From Gulosibacter macacae (GTDB lineage Bacteria; Actinomycetota; Actinomycetes; Actinomycetales; Microbacteriaceae), in NCBI RefSeq assembly GCF_003865375.1, contig NZ_RQVS01000001.1, forward strand, positions 124,001 through 188,000: a stretch of 64,000 bases of DNA, given 5' to 3'. Every line of letters starts with the position of its first letter. Positions within the stretch are counted from its first letter, which is position 1. This document shows, piece after piece, positions 8,337 to 16,314 of this stretch. Made by a program: the position numbers and the translations under genes. The notes beneath the pieces were generated by a model. It searched no databases and was not told the DNA's origin. It saw only the letters and a program-made list of their open reading frames with translations.

Positions 8337-9293
8337 GTGCAAGCCAAGATCGTTCTCTATTACGTGTTCACGCCACTCGCTGACCCGGATGCGGTTGCCA
8401 TGTGGCAGCGCGAGGCGTGCGAGCGCGAGGGGTTGCGCGGACGCATCATCGTGTCGCCGCACGGCATTAACGGGACCGTCGGCGGCGAGATCAACGCAGT
8501 GAAGCGCTATGTGCGGCGCTTCAAGACCTATGCGCCATTCCGCGACGTCGACATGAAGTGGTCCGATGGTACGGGTCTCGATGACGAGGGCCGCTGCCTT
8601 GATTTTCCGAAGCTCAGCGTGAAGGTGCGCGATGAGCTCGTGACGTTTGGTTCCCCGGCCGACGTGCAGGTTGACCAGGACGGGGTCGTTGGCACCGGCA
8701 CGCACCTCTCGCCGCGCGAACTCCATGCGCTCGTGGGGGAGCGTGGCCACGAGGTCGTGTTCTTTGATGGCCGTAATCAGGTAGAAGCTGCGATCGGGAA
8801 GTTCCGTGATGCGATCGTGCCGGACACGAACAACACTCGAGACTTTCTCGCGGAGCTCGACTCTGGCCGTTATGACCATCTCAAGCAGCGGCCGATTGTG
8901 ACGTACTGCACCGGCGGCATCCGCTGCGAGGTGCTTTCGGCGCTCATGCGCGAACGCGGCTTTGACGAGGTCTATCAAATCGAAGGTGGCATCGTGCGGT
9001 ACGGCGAGGCCTACGGCAACGATGGGCTTTGGCAGGGATCACTCGCGGTGTTTGACGGGCGCGAGCATGTTGAGTTTGGTGCGCCCGGCACTGCTGCGGT
9101 GATTGGTGAGTGCACGGTGTGCGGGGCGGCGACGAACCGCATTCAGAACTGTGTTGACCCGTCGTGTCACGGGCGACTTGTGGCATGCGCTGCGTGCGGT
9201 GCAGCGGGGCAGGATGCATTGGCTGAGGGCACCGGGCTCGACGACCCGCGGTTGCGAGTGCTGTGCTGCGCAAAGCACGCTGCGGCGGCATAA
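8337..9293 (+). CDS. trhO: tRNA uridine(34) hydroxylase, rhodanese family
   Basis: 318 residues, the size of YceA/TrhO, which uses O2 to make 5-hydroxyuridine at wobble position 34. N-terminal acylphosphatase-like part ([14 protein letters not shown], residues 38-50), then a rhodanese domain with the catalytic loop YCTGGIRCE (Cys191, Cys197). The C-terminus carries paired cysteines (CTVCG, CAACG, LCCAKH) suggesting a zinc site, as in the family. GTG start with a -10 box directly upstream. Its last 13-14 codons are echoed by a diverged copy at about 10039-10080, evidence of recombination at the 3' end. Confidence 0.93.
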   Translation: MQAKIVLYYVFTPLADPDAVAMWQREACEREGLRGRIIVSPHGINGTVGGEINAVKRYVRRFKTYAPFRDVDMKWSDGTGLDDEGRCLDFPKLSVKVRDELVTFGSPADVQVDQDGVVGTGTHLSPRELHALVGERGHEVVFFDGRNQVEAAIGKFRDAIVPDTNNTRDFLAELDSGRYDHLKQRPIVTYCTGGIRCEVLSALMRERGFDEVYQIEGGIVRYGEAYGNDGLWQGSLAVFDGREHVEFGAPGTAAVIGECTVCGAATNRIQNCVDPSCHGRLVACAACGAAGQDALAEGTGLDDPRLRVLCCAKHAAAA

Positions 9294-9427
9294 TGAGCCC
9301 TACTTCCGGCGTGCCCGATCACGGCCGGGAGCCAGTTCTACGAGGTTCGGGCATCATCCCCACCGCTCACGACTTCGCCGACCACACAACCGCCGACGTG
9401 TTCGGCACGAAAGATGGGACGTACTGA
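9293..9427 (+). CDS. Small coupled ORF (44 aa), possibly the remnant 3' end of a larger gene
   Basis: An ATG overlapping the trhO stop (TAATG) opens a 44-codon frame that ends TGA at 9425-9427, overlapping the next ATG (TGATG). Third codon positions are mostly G or C, as in real genes here. The product ends GIIPTAHDFADHTTADVFGT plus KDGTY, which looks more like the C-terminus of a longer protein than a complete small protein. No Shine-Dalgarno except what lies inside trhO. It may be a donor gene fragment brought in with the accessory gene downstream. Function unknown. Confidence 0.4.
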   Translation: MSPTSGVPDHGREPVLRGSGIIPTAHDFADHTTADVFGTKDGTY

Positions 9428-10008
9428 TGGCCAGATCGAAACACACCCCTCACCTCGACTCCGACCAGGACGGCCTGTCGCCGGCGACCAGCCACCCGGA
9501 CTACGTCGCCGTAGCACCTGAGTGGTTCTGGAGCACGGACGACCCGCGTGCGCCGTTCGGCAGCGACGACGGGCACGACACCCTCAGCACCCTGCAAGAG
9601 CACTTCATCCAGGGCGGCGGCGACGAACACGTCCCCGGCTGCATCGCGAACCTGATCGTCGACTGGGCACTCGTGCCCGAGCAGCTCTGGGACAGCTCCG
9701 CCGAGGAGATCACCGCCTGGCTCGACGCCGACGAGAACCACGCCCGGTTCCTGCACGGCGAGATCGACGTCTACATCGCCGCCGCATGCGGGCAGTTCAA
9801 GATCTCTGGGTGGATCCACCCGGCGCTGCGGTTCTGGGCCGAACGCGCCCTGATGCTCCTCGAGCACGTCCTGGCCCCGTGGGAGCAGCAAACCTTCGCT
9901 ACTGATCCGGACCTCTATCAGGACAAGCTTGCCGCCACCCGCGTGGTCATCCACGCAGCCCCGGAACCACCGAAACGGATGCAGCTGCGCATGTATCGCG
10001 GGCAGTGA
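9427..10008 (+). CDS. Hypothetical accessory protein
   Basis: 193 residues from the ATG at 9427; I do not recognise the family. Acidic, Trp-rich and soluble: WFWSTDDPRAPFGSDDGHD near 33-51, a helical middle part with IVDWALVPEQLWDSSAEEI, and HPALRFWAERALMLLEHVL. No signal peptide or membrane helix. It overlaps the small frame upstream by one base. It stands alone on a segment bordered by two versions of the trhO 3' end, and its codon choice (almost exclusively C/G-ending GAC, CTC, GCC) is slightly stricter than its neighbours. Both facts suggest arrival by horizontal transfer. Confidence 0.65.
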   Translation: MARSKHTPHLDSDQDGLSPATSHPDYVAVAPEWFWSTDDPRAPFGSDDGHDTLSTLQEHFIQGGGDEHVPGCIANLIVDWALVPEQLWDSSAEEITAWLDADENHARFLHGEIDVYIAAACGQFKISGWIHPALRFWAERALMLLEHVLAPWEQQTFATDPDLYQDKLAATRVVIHAAPEPPKRMQLRMYRGQ

Positions 10009-10038
10009 ATCCGACACGATAGCGAACCAACTCCGAGT

Positions 10039-10080
10039 CTGCGAGTGCTCTGCGGCGCGAAGCATGCGGTGGTGGGCTGA
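10039..10080 (+). pseudogene. Diverged duplicate of the trhO 3' end
   Basis: The frame ending TGA at 10078-10080 reads SLRVLCGAKHAVVG, matching the real TrhO C-terminus [14 protein letters not shown] at nearly every position; nucleotide similarity is clear over about 40 bases and then stops. The match is followed by the tandem repeat and the tRNA gene. Most simply, a segment of about 750 bp replaced or displaced the original gene end. Confidence 0.65.
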
Positions 10081-10098
10081 TGCGCAGGCTGAGGGGGA

Positions 10099-10192
10099 TC
10101 TCGATACGGCCTTCGGCCTACTCGATCAACCATGAAGGCCTTCGGCCTACTCGATCAACCATGAAGGCCTGCGGCCTACTCGATCAACCAAG
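10099..10192. repeat. 29-bp unit in three tandem copies within a dispersed repeat
   Basis: The unit GGCCTTCGGCCTACTCGATC plus AACCATGAA occurs at 10108-10136 and 10137-10165, with a third copy at 10166-10192 (one T to G change, end diverged). It is preceded by ATCTCGATAC, so copy 1 is a full version of the window's dispersed repeat. The GGCC-TTC-GGCC core can fold into a small hairpin in each unit. Located between the trhO 3' duplicate and the 3' end of tRNA-Arg. Confidence 0.85.
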
Positions 10193-10197
10193 ACGGA

Positions 10198-10273
10198 TGG
10201 TGCCCCCGACAGGAGTCGAACCTGCGACCTACGGTACCGGAAACCGGCGCTCTATCCACTGAGCTACGGAGGC
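10198..10273 (-). tRNA. tRNA-Arg(CCG)
   Basis: The minus strand gives a full cloverleaf of 76 nt including an encoded CCA (10198-10200). Acceptor GCCTCCG pairs with CGGGGGC (one G-U); the D arm is GCTC/GAGC; the anticodon loop TTCCGGT has anticodon CCG, reading CGG; the T arm is GCAGG-TTCGACT-CCTGT. The first anticodon-stem pair (27-43) is C-U, a mismatch that is tolerated in some tRNAs. Confidence 0.95.
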
Positions 10274-10336
10274 GAACAACGAGCAAGCGTAGCAGGTGTG
10301 CACGCGCCGTCCGGCCCAGTGTGGAAGAGTGTCCGG

Positions 10337-11140
10337 GTGCAGCGCGAGATCTCTTCATCCATCATCCTTAACCACCGCGACGGTGAGCGCACCAATTTTG
10401 CGTTCCTCGTCGCCGGAGCCGCCGGCCAGACGTATGTGCGCGAGAACCTGCGCCTCACGATCGACGGCCTTGAGGTGCAGCCGCTCGTGTGGGAACAGCC
10501 CGATGGCACTCGCTGCCACCGTGTTGAAAGCTCAGGCTCCCGCCTTGAACTCGAATACTCGGCCACCATCGATGGCTTTGCAGCTCCGGTCGAGGTCACC
10601 GAAACCGACCGCCTCGTCTACTCGCGCCCTTCGCGCTACGCCGAATCCGACCTCCTCGGCCCAAGCACCCGCGCGCTATTCAAGGGCCTACGTAATTGGG
10701 ATCTCGTCGACGCGGTCGTCGACTGGACCCACACCCACCTCGCCTACATCCCCGGCTCCTCCGGCTTCACCGACGGCGCCCGCGACACCTACCTCGGCCG
10801 CACCGGTGTCTGCCGCGACTACGCCCACCTCGTTATCGCCTTTCTTCGTGCCATGGACATGCCCGCCCGGCTCGTGTCGGTCTACGCCCCGGGCCTTCGT
10901 CCCATGGACTTTCACGCCGTGGTCGAGGTGCTCGTTGACGACGCCTGGTATGTCGTCGATGCCACCCACCTCGCGCCGCGCGAACGCATGGTGCGCATCG
11001 CCACCGGCCGGGATGCGGCAGACACGGCTTTCCTGACGAACACGCTCGCGGGAGTGCGGCTGTGGAGCCTGCAGGTTCAGGCAACGACCGACACCCCGGT
11101 GGATCCGATCGACCACACCGCGCGCGTGCAATTGCAATAG
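10337..11140 (+). CDS. Transglutaminase-like cysteine protease family protein
   Basis: 267 residues from GTG 10337 (reading MQREISSSI, the usual beginning of this family); an upstream GTG at 10298 is possible but lies in the region needed for the tRNA promoter on the other strand. N-terminal beta domain (about 1-100), then a transglutaminase core with Cys159 in TGVCRDYAHL, His193 in MDFHAVVEV and Asp208 in VVDATHLAPR, the complete Cys-His-Asp triad. No signal peptide, so cytoplasmic. Substrate unknown; such proteins often act as proteases or amide hydrolases. Confidence 0.87.
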   Translation: MQREISSSIILNHRDGERTNFAFLVAGAAGQTYVRENLRLTIDGLEVQPLVWEQPDGTRCHRVESSGSRLELEYSATIDGFAAPVEVTETDRLVYSRPSRYAESDLLGPSTRALFKGLRNWDLVDAVVDWTHTHLAYIPGSSGFTDGARDTYLGRTGVCRDYAHLVIAFLRAMDMPARLVSVYAPGLRPMDFHAVVEVLVDDAWYVVDATHLAPRERMVRIATGRDAADTAFLTNTLAGVRLWSLQVQATTDTPVDPIDHTARVQLQ

Positions 11141-11176
11141 CAGCCAACACGGTTCGAAACGGGATGCGCCGCGGCC

Positions 11177-11182
11177 TACGAT
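11177..11182 (+). promoter_or_regulatory. -10 box (TACGAT) for argS
   Basis: TACGAT ends nine bases before the argS ATG, giving at most a two-to-three-base leader and no Shine-Dalgarno. Confidence 0.5.
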
Positions 11183-11191
11183 GGATGCCTG

Positions 11192-12859
11192 ATGACTGAC
11201 GCAACCCTCACCTCGACCCTCGCCGCTGCCACCCGCACCGCACTCGACCGACGCGACGGTGGCGCCGAACTCCAAATCGGCGACGACGACCTCAAGCTCG
11301 AGCGACCCCGCAACCGCGACCACGGTGACTGGGCCTCGAACATTGCCATGCGTTTCGCGAAGCGCGTGGGCACCAACCCGCGCGAGCTCGCCAACGAGAT
11401 CGCTGAGGCGTTGCGCGCAGAGCCCTCGGTCAAGGCCGTCGAGGTGGCCGGCCCCGGCTTCATCAACATCACGCTCGACGAGGCCGCCGCAGGTGCCCTC
11501 GCCCTCGAAATCGTCGAGGCAGGCGAAAAGTTCGGCAATGGCGCACAGCTCGCCGGTCGCAATATCAACCTCGAGTTTGTCTCGGCGAACCCGACCGGCC
11601 CCATCCACCTCGGTGGTGCCCGCTGGGCCGCTGTCGGCGACTCGCTCGCGCGGGTGCTCCGCGCCGCTGGCGCCGAGGTGACTCGCGAGTACTACTTCAA
11701 CGACCACGGCGCGCAGATCGACCGCTTCGCGAACTCGCTCCTCGCTGCCCACCTCGGCGAGCCGACGCCCGAAGACGGCTACGGCGGCGACTACATCCAC
11801 GAGATCGCCGCAGAAGTCGCGGCAGCGCATCCGGAGGCACTTGCTGCCGCCGAGACTCGTGAGGCGCAGCAGGAAGTCTTCCGCAAATACGGCGTCGAGC
11901 AGATGTTCGGCGAGATCAAGCAGAAGCTCCACGAGTTCCGTGTGGACTTCGATGTGTTCTTCCACGAAGACTCGGTGCACGAAGACGGCTCAGTTGAACG
12001 TGCCGTTGAGCGCCTGCGCGCGCTCGGCAACATCTTCGACGACGAGGGCGCCGTCTGGCTGCGATCGACTGACTTCGGCGATGACAAGGACCGCGTCATC
12101 ATCCGCTCGAATGGCGAACCGACCTACTTCGCGGGCGATATCGGCTACTACCTCAACAAGCGCGACCGCGGCTTTGACGAGTGCCTTTACATGCTCGGTG
12201 CCGACCACCACGGCTACGTCGGCCGCATGATGGCGATGGCCCAGGCGTTTGGCGACACCGCAAACGAGCACATGCAGATTCTTATCGGCCAGATGGTGAA
12301 CCTCGTGCGCGATGGTCAACCGGTGCGCATGTCGAAGCGTGCGGGCACCATTGTTACCCTCGACGACCTCATGGATGCAGTGGGCGTCGACGCCGCTCGC
12401 TACGCGCTCGTGCGCTCGTCGACGAACTCGACGATCGACATTGATCTCGACCTGCTCGTGAGCCGCACCAACGACAATCCCGTCTATTACGTGCAGTACG
12501 CCCATGCCCGCACGCGCGCGGTCAACCGCAATGCCTCCGAGCACGGCATTGACGGCGCGAACTTCGACCCGGCGACCCTCACACACGAGACCGAGAATGA
12601 ATTGCTTGGTCAACTGCGCGAGTTCCCGCGCATCGTAGGCATCGCCGCGCTTGAGCGTGAGCCGCACCGCGTGGCCCGCTACCTCGAGGATCTCGCCGCC
12701 GCCTACAACCGCTGGTACGACAATTGCCGCGTCATTCCGCAGGGTGACGATCCGGTCGAAGCTGTGCACTCGAGCCGCTACGTGCTCAATGAGGCTGCGA
12801 GCCAGGTGCTCCGTAACGGTCTGACGCTCGTGGGAGTCGACGCGCCGGAACGGATGTGA
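11192..12859 (+). CDS. argS: Arginyl-tRNA synthetase
   Basis: 555 residues, the normal length for class Ia ArgRS, which charges tRNA-Arg with arginine. N-terminal additional domain (1-115), catalytic Rossmann domain with the HIGH-type motif HLGG (139-142, in [15 protein letters not shown]), the KMSKS-type motif RMSKRAG near residue 380, and a helical anticodon-binding domain ending [10 protein letters not shown]. Essential translation gene. A membrane-anchored protein gene follows one base after its stop codon, so both are probably co-transcribed. A tRNA-Arg gene lies about 0.9 kb upstream. Confidence 0.98.
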   Translation: MTDATLTSTLAAATRTALDRRDGGAELQIGDDDLKLERPRNRDHGDWASNIAMRFAKRVGTNPRELANEIAEALRAEPSVKAVEVAGPGFINITLDEAAAGALALEIVEAGEKFGNGAQLAGRNINLEFVSANPTGPIHLGGARWAAVGDSLARVLRAAGAEVTREYYFNDHGAQIDRFANSLLAAHLGEPTPEDGYGGDYIHEIAAEVAAAHPEALAAAETREAQQEVFRKYGVEQMFGEIKQKLHEFRVDFDVFFHEDSVHEDGSVERAVERLRALGNIFDDEGAVWLRSTDFGDDKDRVIIRSNGEPTYFAGDIGYYLNKRDRGFDECLYMLGADHHGYVGRMMAMAQAFGDTANEHMQILIGQMVNLVRDGQPVRMSKRAGTIVTLDDLMDAVGVDAARYALVRSSTNSTIDIDLDLLVSRTNDNPVYYVQYAHARTRAVNRNASEHGIDGANFDPATLTHETENELLGQLREFPRIVGIAALEREPHRVARYLEDLAAAYNRWYDNCRVIPQGDDPVEAVHSSRYVLNEAASQVLRNGLTLVGVDAPERM

Positions 12860-12860
12860 G

Positions 12861-13628
12861 ATGACTGACGCGAGCCGATCGCCCCGTCGCGGTCGACGCC
12901 GCATCGTGGCGCTCGTGATCGTGCTCGCGGTCGTCGCCGCGCTCCTGGTTGCCGCCGAACTTGTAGTGCGGCAAGTCGTGGGCAATGTGGCTGCCACCGA
13001 AATTGAACGCGCCCTGCCCTCGGCGGTCTCGGCGGAGGTCACCGCATCCACGACCGGGAGCTGTGTGCTCTGCGAAGTCGTGGTCGGCTCGGTATCGGGC
13101 CTCGAAGTGCGCGGCGAACAGGTCACGGTTGGCGACCTCACTGGCACTGTTGACGCACTCGCCGAACAGCTCACGATTCGCGAGCCCATCACCATTGGCG
13201 CGCTCAACGGCACCGTGCACCTCGGTGCTGAAGAGCTTGATCGGATGCTCCGCGAGGTCGCCACCAACGCTGGCATTCCTTACACCGGCCTCGAATTCGT
13301 TGACGGTGGCATTGCCTACACCGCTGAGATCACCGCGTTCGGTGTGACGACGAGCGCCCGCATCACCGCGAACCTTGAAATTCGCTCGGGTGGTCGCGTG
13401 CAGATCGTGGCGACCGAAATGGAACTCGGGGGCGCCGGGCTTAGCTACGACGCAGTGCTCGACCCCTCGCGCTTTTCGCTCGAGTTTTGCGCGGCCGAGT
13501 ATTTGCCTGAGGTTTTTCAGCTCACGGGTGTCGAGTTGAGCCCGGATGGGGTGAACATCGGCGTGCGCACGACCGGGCCAGTCACGGCTGAAGAAGCGAC
13601 CTTCGCGGCGCTGGGGAGCTGCAAGTAA
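12861..13628 (+). CDS. DUF2993 (LmeA-like) exported or membrane-anchored protein
   Basis: 255 residues: short basic N-terminus (RSPRRGRRR), one membrane helix or signal anchor (about 14-35), then a beta-rich extracytoplasmic domain resembling DUF2993/LmeA, a lipid-binding fold known from actinobacterial envelopes. The domain has alternating hydrophobic strands (VGSVSGLEVRGEQVTVGDL, ITIGALNGTVHL) and two cysteines near 69-72 (CVLC) plus a C-terminal LGSCK. Likely periplasmic lipid or glycolipid handling by analogy; unproven. Starts one base after argS. Confidence 0.72.
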   Translation: MTDASRSPRRGRRRIVALVIVLAVVAALLVAAELVVRQVVGNVAATEIERALPSAVSAEVTASTTGSCVLCEVVVGSVSGLEVRGEQVTVGDLTGTVDALAEQLTIREPITIGALNGTVHLGAEELDRMLREVATNAGIPYTGLEFVDGGIAYTAEITAFGVTTSARITANLEIRSGGRVQIVATEMELGGAGLSYDAVLDPSRFSLEFCAAEYLPEVFQLTGVELSPDGVNIGVRTTGPVTAEEATFAALGSCK

Positions 13629-13697
13629 CCGTTTCGATGCCTGCAGGTAGTTAGGTCTGGTTCAATATCGGCATTGACCAATAAAGGAGCACCTGCG

Positions 13698-14825
13698 ATG
13701 TCGACGCCGCCGCCGAACCAGGGCAACCAGCCGTTTTCTGGCGATCACTGGAATGAGTACCCGAAGACCTACGGGGAAGGGCAGCACTACGGCGACGCAA
13801 CCGGCGAGTGGCAACAGCAGTACGGTCAACAGCCGGACCAGTCGCACGACTACGGACAGCAGCACGGTCAGCAGCTCGACTATGGCCAGCAACAGGCGTT
13901 CGGTCAGCAAAGCTACGACCAGCAGCAAAGCTATGGCGAGCAGCAGAGCTACGGCGAGCAGCCAAGCTACGGGCAGAATTATGGCGACGCATACGGTCAG
14001 CAACCGCAAGTCTCGCAGAGCCAGCCGCAAGCGGTAGCCCAGCCCGCAGCCTACGACGGCCACTACGCATCCCAACCGGCTGCCGCGCCCACCCAGAAAC
14101 CAAAGCGGCGCGGTCGACTCATTGCCTTGCTCTCAGTTGGTCTCGTGCTGCTGCTTGCAATCGGTGGTCTCGTGGCTTGGGAGTTCATGGCCCGAGGTCA
14201 GGCCGCCGATAAGTACGCCGCACTCCTCGAGGGCCAAGAGGCCAAGATCAACACCGAGAGCGGCACGTTCCCGGCCAACGGCGAGTTTGCCGGCGGCCTC
14301 GCGGTCACCGAGCAGCTCGGCGGCACCTTCTCAAACATCCGCCTGAGCACCGACCCAACTGCGCTCAACACGAGCGGGATGCACTTTGACTACGACCTGA
14401 TCGGCGCCCCCGCCAACGGCCAAGGCACGATCAAGAAGGTGATCGTGACCGCGACCTTCAACGAAGAGTTCTTCGTCGACACCGCGCACATTGTGAGTTC
14501 GAGCTTCACCAATATGACCGTCAAGGTCACGAATGGCGAATTGCAATACGTCGGCACCTACGATGGCCAGCCACTCGAATGGAACTACACCATCTCGGCC
14601 CAAGACGGCTGGATCGTCTACACCGACACCCGCATGATTCTTAACGGACAAGACCTGCTCGCAACCTCCAATGGCACCGAAATGAGCTCTAAGGACTGGT
14701 GTGAGGAAGAAGGTCTGTCGTCATACATGTCGGACGTGCAGATCAATGAGGGTTCCCTCACCCTCACCTGGGAGATCAGCAACCTCGGGGTGGAGGATCT
14801 CGCCCTCGCGAGCTGCATCTCCTGA
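13698..14825 (+). CDS. Gln/Tyr/Gly-rich membrane-anchored protein
   Basis: 375 residues from ATG 13698, set by AGGAG at 13685-13689. Residues 1-130 are low complexity, rich in Q, Y, G and S with repeated YGQQ, QSYGEQ and SYGEQPSYG units; a basic KPKRRGR precedes a membrane helix (about 140-161); residues 165-375 form an extracytoplasmic beta domain ending ALASCIS. The end resembles the ALGSCK ending of the preceding DUF2993 protein, so the two may be distant paralogues. The QYG-rich N-terminus would be cytoplasmic. Function unknown. Confidence 0.7.
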   Translation: MSTPPPNQGNQPFSGDHWNEYPKTYGEGQHYGDATGEWQQQYGQQPDQSHDYGQQHGQQLDYGQQQAFGQQSYDQQQSYGEQQSYGEQPSYGQNYGDAYGQQPQVSQSQPQAVAQPAAYDGHYASQPAAAPTQKPKRRGRLIALLSVGLVLLLAIGGLVAWEFMARGQAADKYAALLEGQEAKINTESGTFPANGEFAGGLAVTEQLGGTFSNIRLSTDPTALNTSGMHFDYDLIGAPANGQGTIKKVIVTATFNEEFFVDTAHIVSSSFTNMTVKVTNGELQYVGTYDGQPLEWNYTISAQDGWIVYTDTRMILNGQDLLATSNGTEMSSKDWCEEEGLSSYMSDVQINEGSLTLTWEISNLGVEDLALASCIS

Positions 14826-14874
14826 GCCTTGCGCGCCGAGTCGCTACCGGACGTCAGCGCATCCTGAAGCCCGA

Positions 14875-14880
14875 TAGGAT
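14875..14880 (+). promoter_or_regulatory. -10 box (TAGGAT) for the leaderless lysA-hom-thrB operon
   Basis: TAGGAT ends six bases before the lysA GTG at 14887. This leaves no room for a lysine riboswitch or other leader control. Confidence 0.6.
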
Positions 14881-14886
14881 CGTCTG

Positions 14887-16314
14887 GTGCCTCAGCCCGC
14901 TGCTTTTTCGAACCCGCTCGCGCCGTCCCGCCTCACATCAATGACCGATGCGAACCAGCTCGACGAGGGTGTGTGGTCGCAAACTGCTCGACGCACCGAC
15001 GATGGCGAACTCGAGATCGGCGGCTGGCGCGCAAGCGAATTGCTCGCTGAGTTTGGTTCACCCCTCTATGTGCTTGATGAAGCCGATATTCGCGAGCGCG
15101 CCGCGGCCGCTGTCGCCGATTTTTCGGCCGCCTTCGCCGAGATTGGCGCCGAGGTCGAGCTGCACTACGCCTCGAAGGCGCTCCTCACCATCGACGTCGC
15201 GCGCTGGATGCAGGAAGCCGGCCTCGGTCTCGACGTCGCCTCAGCCGGCGAACTTGAGATCGCCCTGCGCGCCGGTATTGACCCGGCCAACATCGGGATG
15301 CACGGTAACAACAAGTCGGGCGCCTCACTTCGCCGCGCAGTTGCCGCTGGCGTCGGCACGATCATCATCGATTCGGCCCAGGAGATCGAGCGGCTCGCGG
15401 CCATTGCCTCGGAGTTCGACCGAGTGCAGCCGGTGCTTGTGCGCATCAACTCAGGTATCCACGCTGACACCCATTCATTCCTCGCGACGAGCCACGAGGA
15501 CCAGAAGTTTGGTTTGCCAATTGCGGCGGCGGGTGAGGCTATTGCGCGCATCCGCGAACTTGACTCGCTCGAACTCCGTGGCTTGCACTCGCACATCGGA
15601 TCGTCGATCTACGACGCCGGCGGGTTCGGGGCAGCCGCTGATCGACTCATGCGCTTCCGCGCCCAACTGCTCGCAGGCGGTCCCGTGCTAGAGGTCAACC
15701 TCGGCGGCGGCTTTGGTATTGCCTATCTGCCGAGCGACAACGCCACGCCGCTTGCCGAACTCGCACGCGGCATTGCCGCCGAGGTGGCGCGCGCCTGCGC
15801 GGAAACCGGGAGCGACTTGCCTGCGTTCACCTTTGAACCGGGCCGATCGATCGTCGGCACTGGAGGCACGACGCTCTACACGGTCGGCACCACCAAGACC
15901 GTGGATGTGCCACTCGACGCTGGCGGGAGCGCCGAGCGACTCTACGTCTCGGTCGACGGCGGTATGAGCGACAACACGCGCCCCTCGCTCTACGGCGCGA
16001 ACTACTGTGTGCGGCTGGCGAATCGAGAATCTGACGTAGCACCGCGGCTCGTGCGTGTCGTTGGCAGTCACTGTGAGTCGGGTGACGTAGTCGTGCACGA
16101 CGACTACCTGCCGGGCGATGTGCATCCAGGCGACCTGCTCGCCACCCCCGCGACCGGCGCCTACGGCTTCGCAATGGCGAACTTTTACAACTGTTTCGAC
16201 CGACCCGCAGTGGTGGCGGTGCGTGACGGCGAAGCGCGCACGCTCGTGCGTCGCGTGACGATCGATGATCTGCTTGCGTACGACTGCGCAGCGACTGAGG
16301 AGGAGACCCGATGA
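14887..16314 (+). CDS. lysA: Diaminopimelate decarboxylase
   Basis: 475 residues; PLP enzyme that decarboxylates meso-diaminopimelate to lysine, the last step of lysine synthesis. PLP lysine Lys97 in ELHYASKALL, glycine-rich phosphate loop LGGGFGIAY, substrate-binding SHCESGDVV near residue 400 and a C-terminal YNCFDRPAVV. Fold type III alanine racemase-like barrel followed by a beta domain. First gene of an operon whose members overlap by four bases (ATGA) with hom, which is the usual actinobacterial order. The N-terminal 18 residues before an internal ATG (14941) are poorly conserved, so that ATG is an alternative start. Confidence 0.96.
   Translation: MPQPAAFSNPLAPSRLTSMTDANQLDEGVWSQTARRTDDGELEIGGWRASELLAEFGSPLYVLDEADIRERAAAAVADFSAAFAEIGAEVELHYASKALLTIDVARWMQEAGLGLDVASAGELEIALRAGIDPANIGMHGNNKSGASLRRAVAAGVGTIIIDSAQEIERLAAIASEFDRVQPVLVRINSGIHADTHSFLATSHEDQKFGLPIAAAGEAIARIRELDSLELRGLHSHIGSSIYDAGGFGAAADRLMRFRAQLLAGGPVLEVNLGGGFGIAYLPSDNATPLAELARGIAAEVARACAETGSDLPAFTFEPGRSIVGTGGTTLYTVGTTKTVDVPLDAGGSAERLYVSVDGGMSDNTRPSLYGANYCVRLANRESDVAPRLVRVVGSHCESGDVVVHDDYLPGDVHPGDLLATPATGAYGFAMANFYNCFDRPAVVAVRDGEARTLVRRVTIDDLLAYDCAATEEETR

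Noticed and set aside
10099-10192. CRISPR-like direct repeats
   Set aside because: The 29-bp units are head to tail without spacers and no cas gene is near; they are a tandem expansion of a dispersed repeat.
10198-10273. tRNA-Arg as the integration site of the accessory segment
   Set aside because: No partial copy of the tRNA 3' end is found elsewhere in the interval; the duplicated sequence is the trhO 3' end instead.
11141-11191. T-box leader for argS (and likewise for proS at 51395-51421)
   Set aside because: Gaps of 51 and 27 bases with -10 boxes next to the start codons leave no room for a T-box.
14826-14886. Lysine riboswitch in front of lysA
   Set aside because: The gap is 61 bases and the -10 box sits six bases before the start codon, so the mRNA has no leader to fold.
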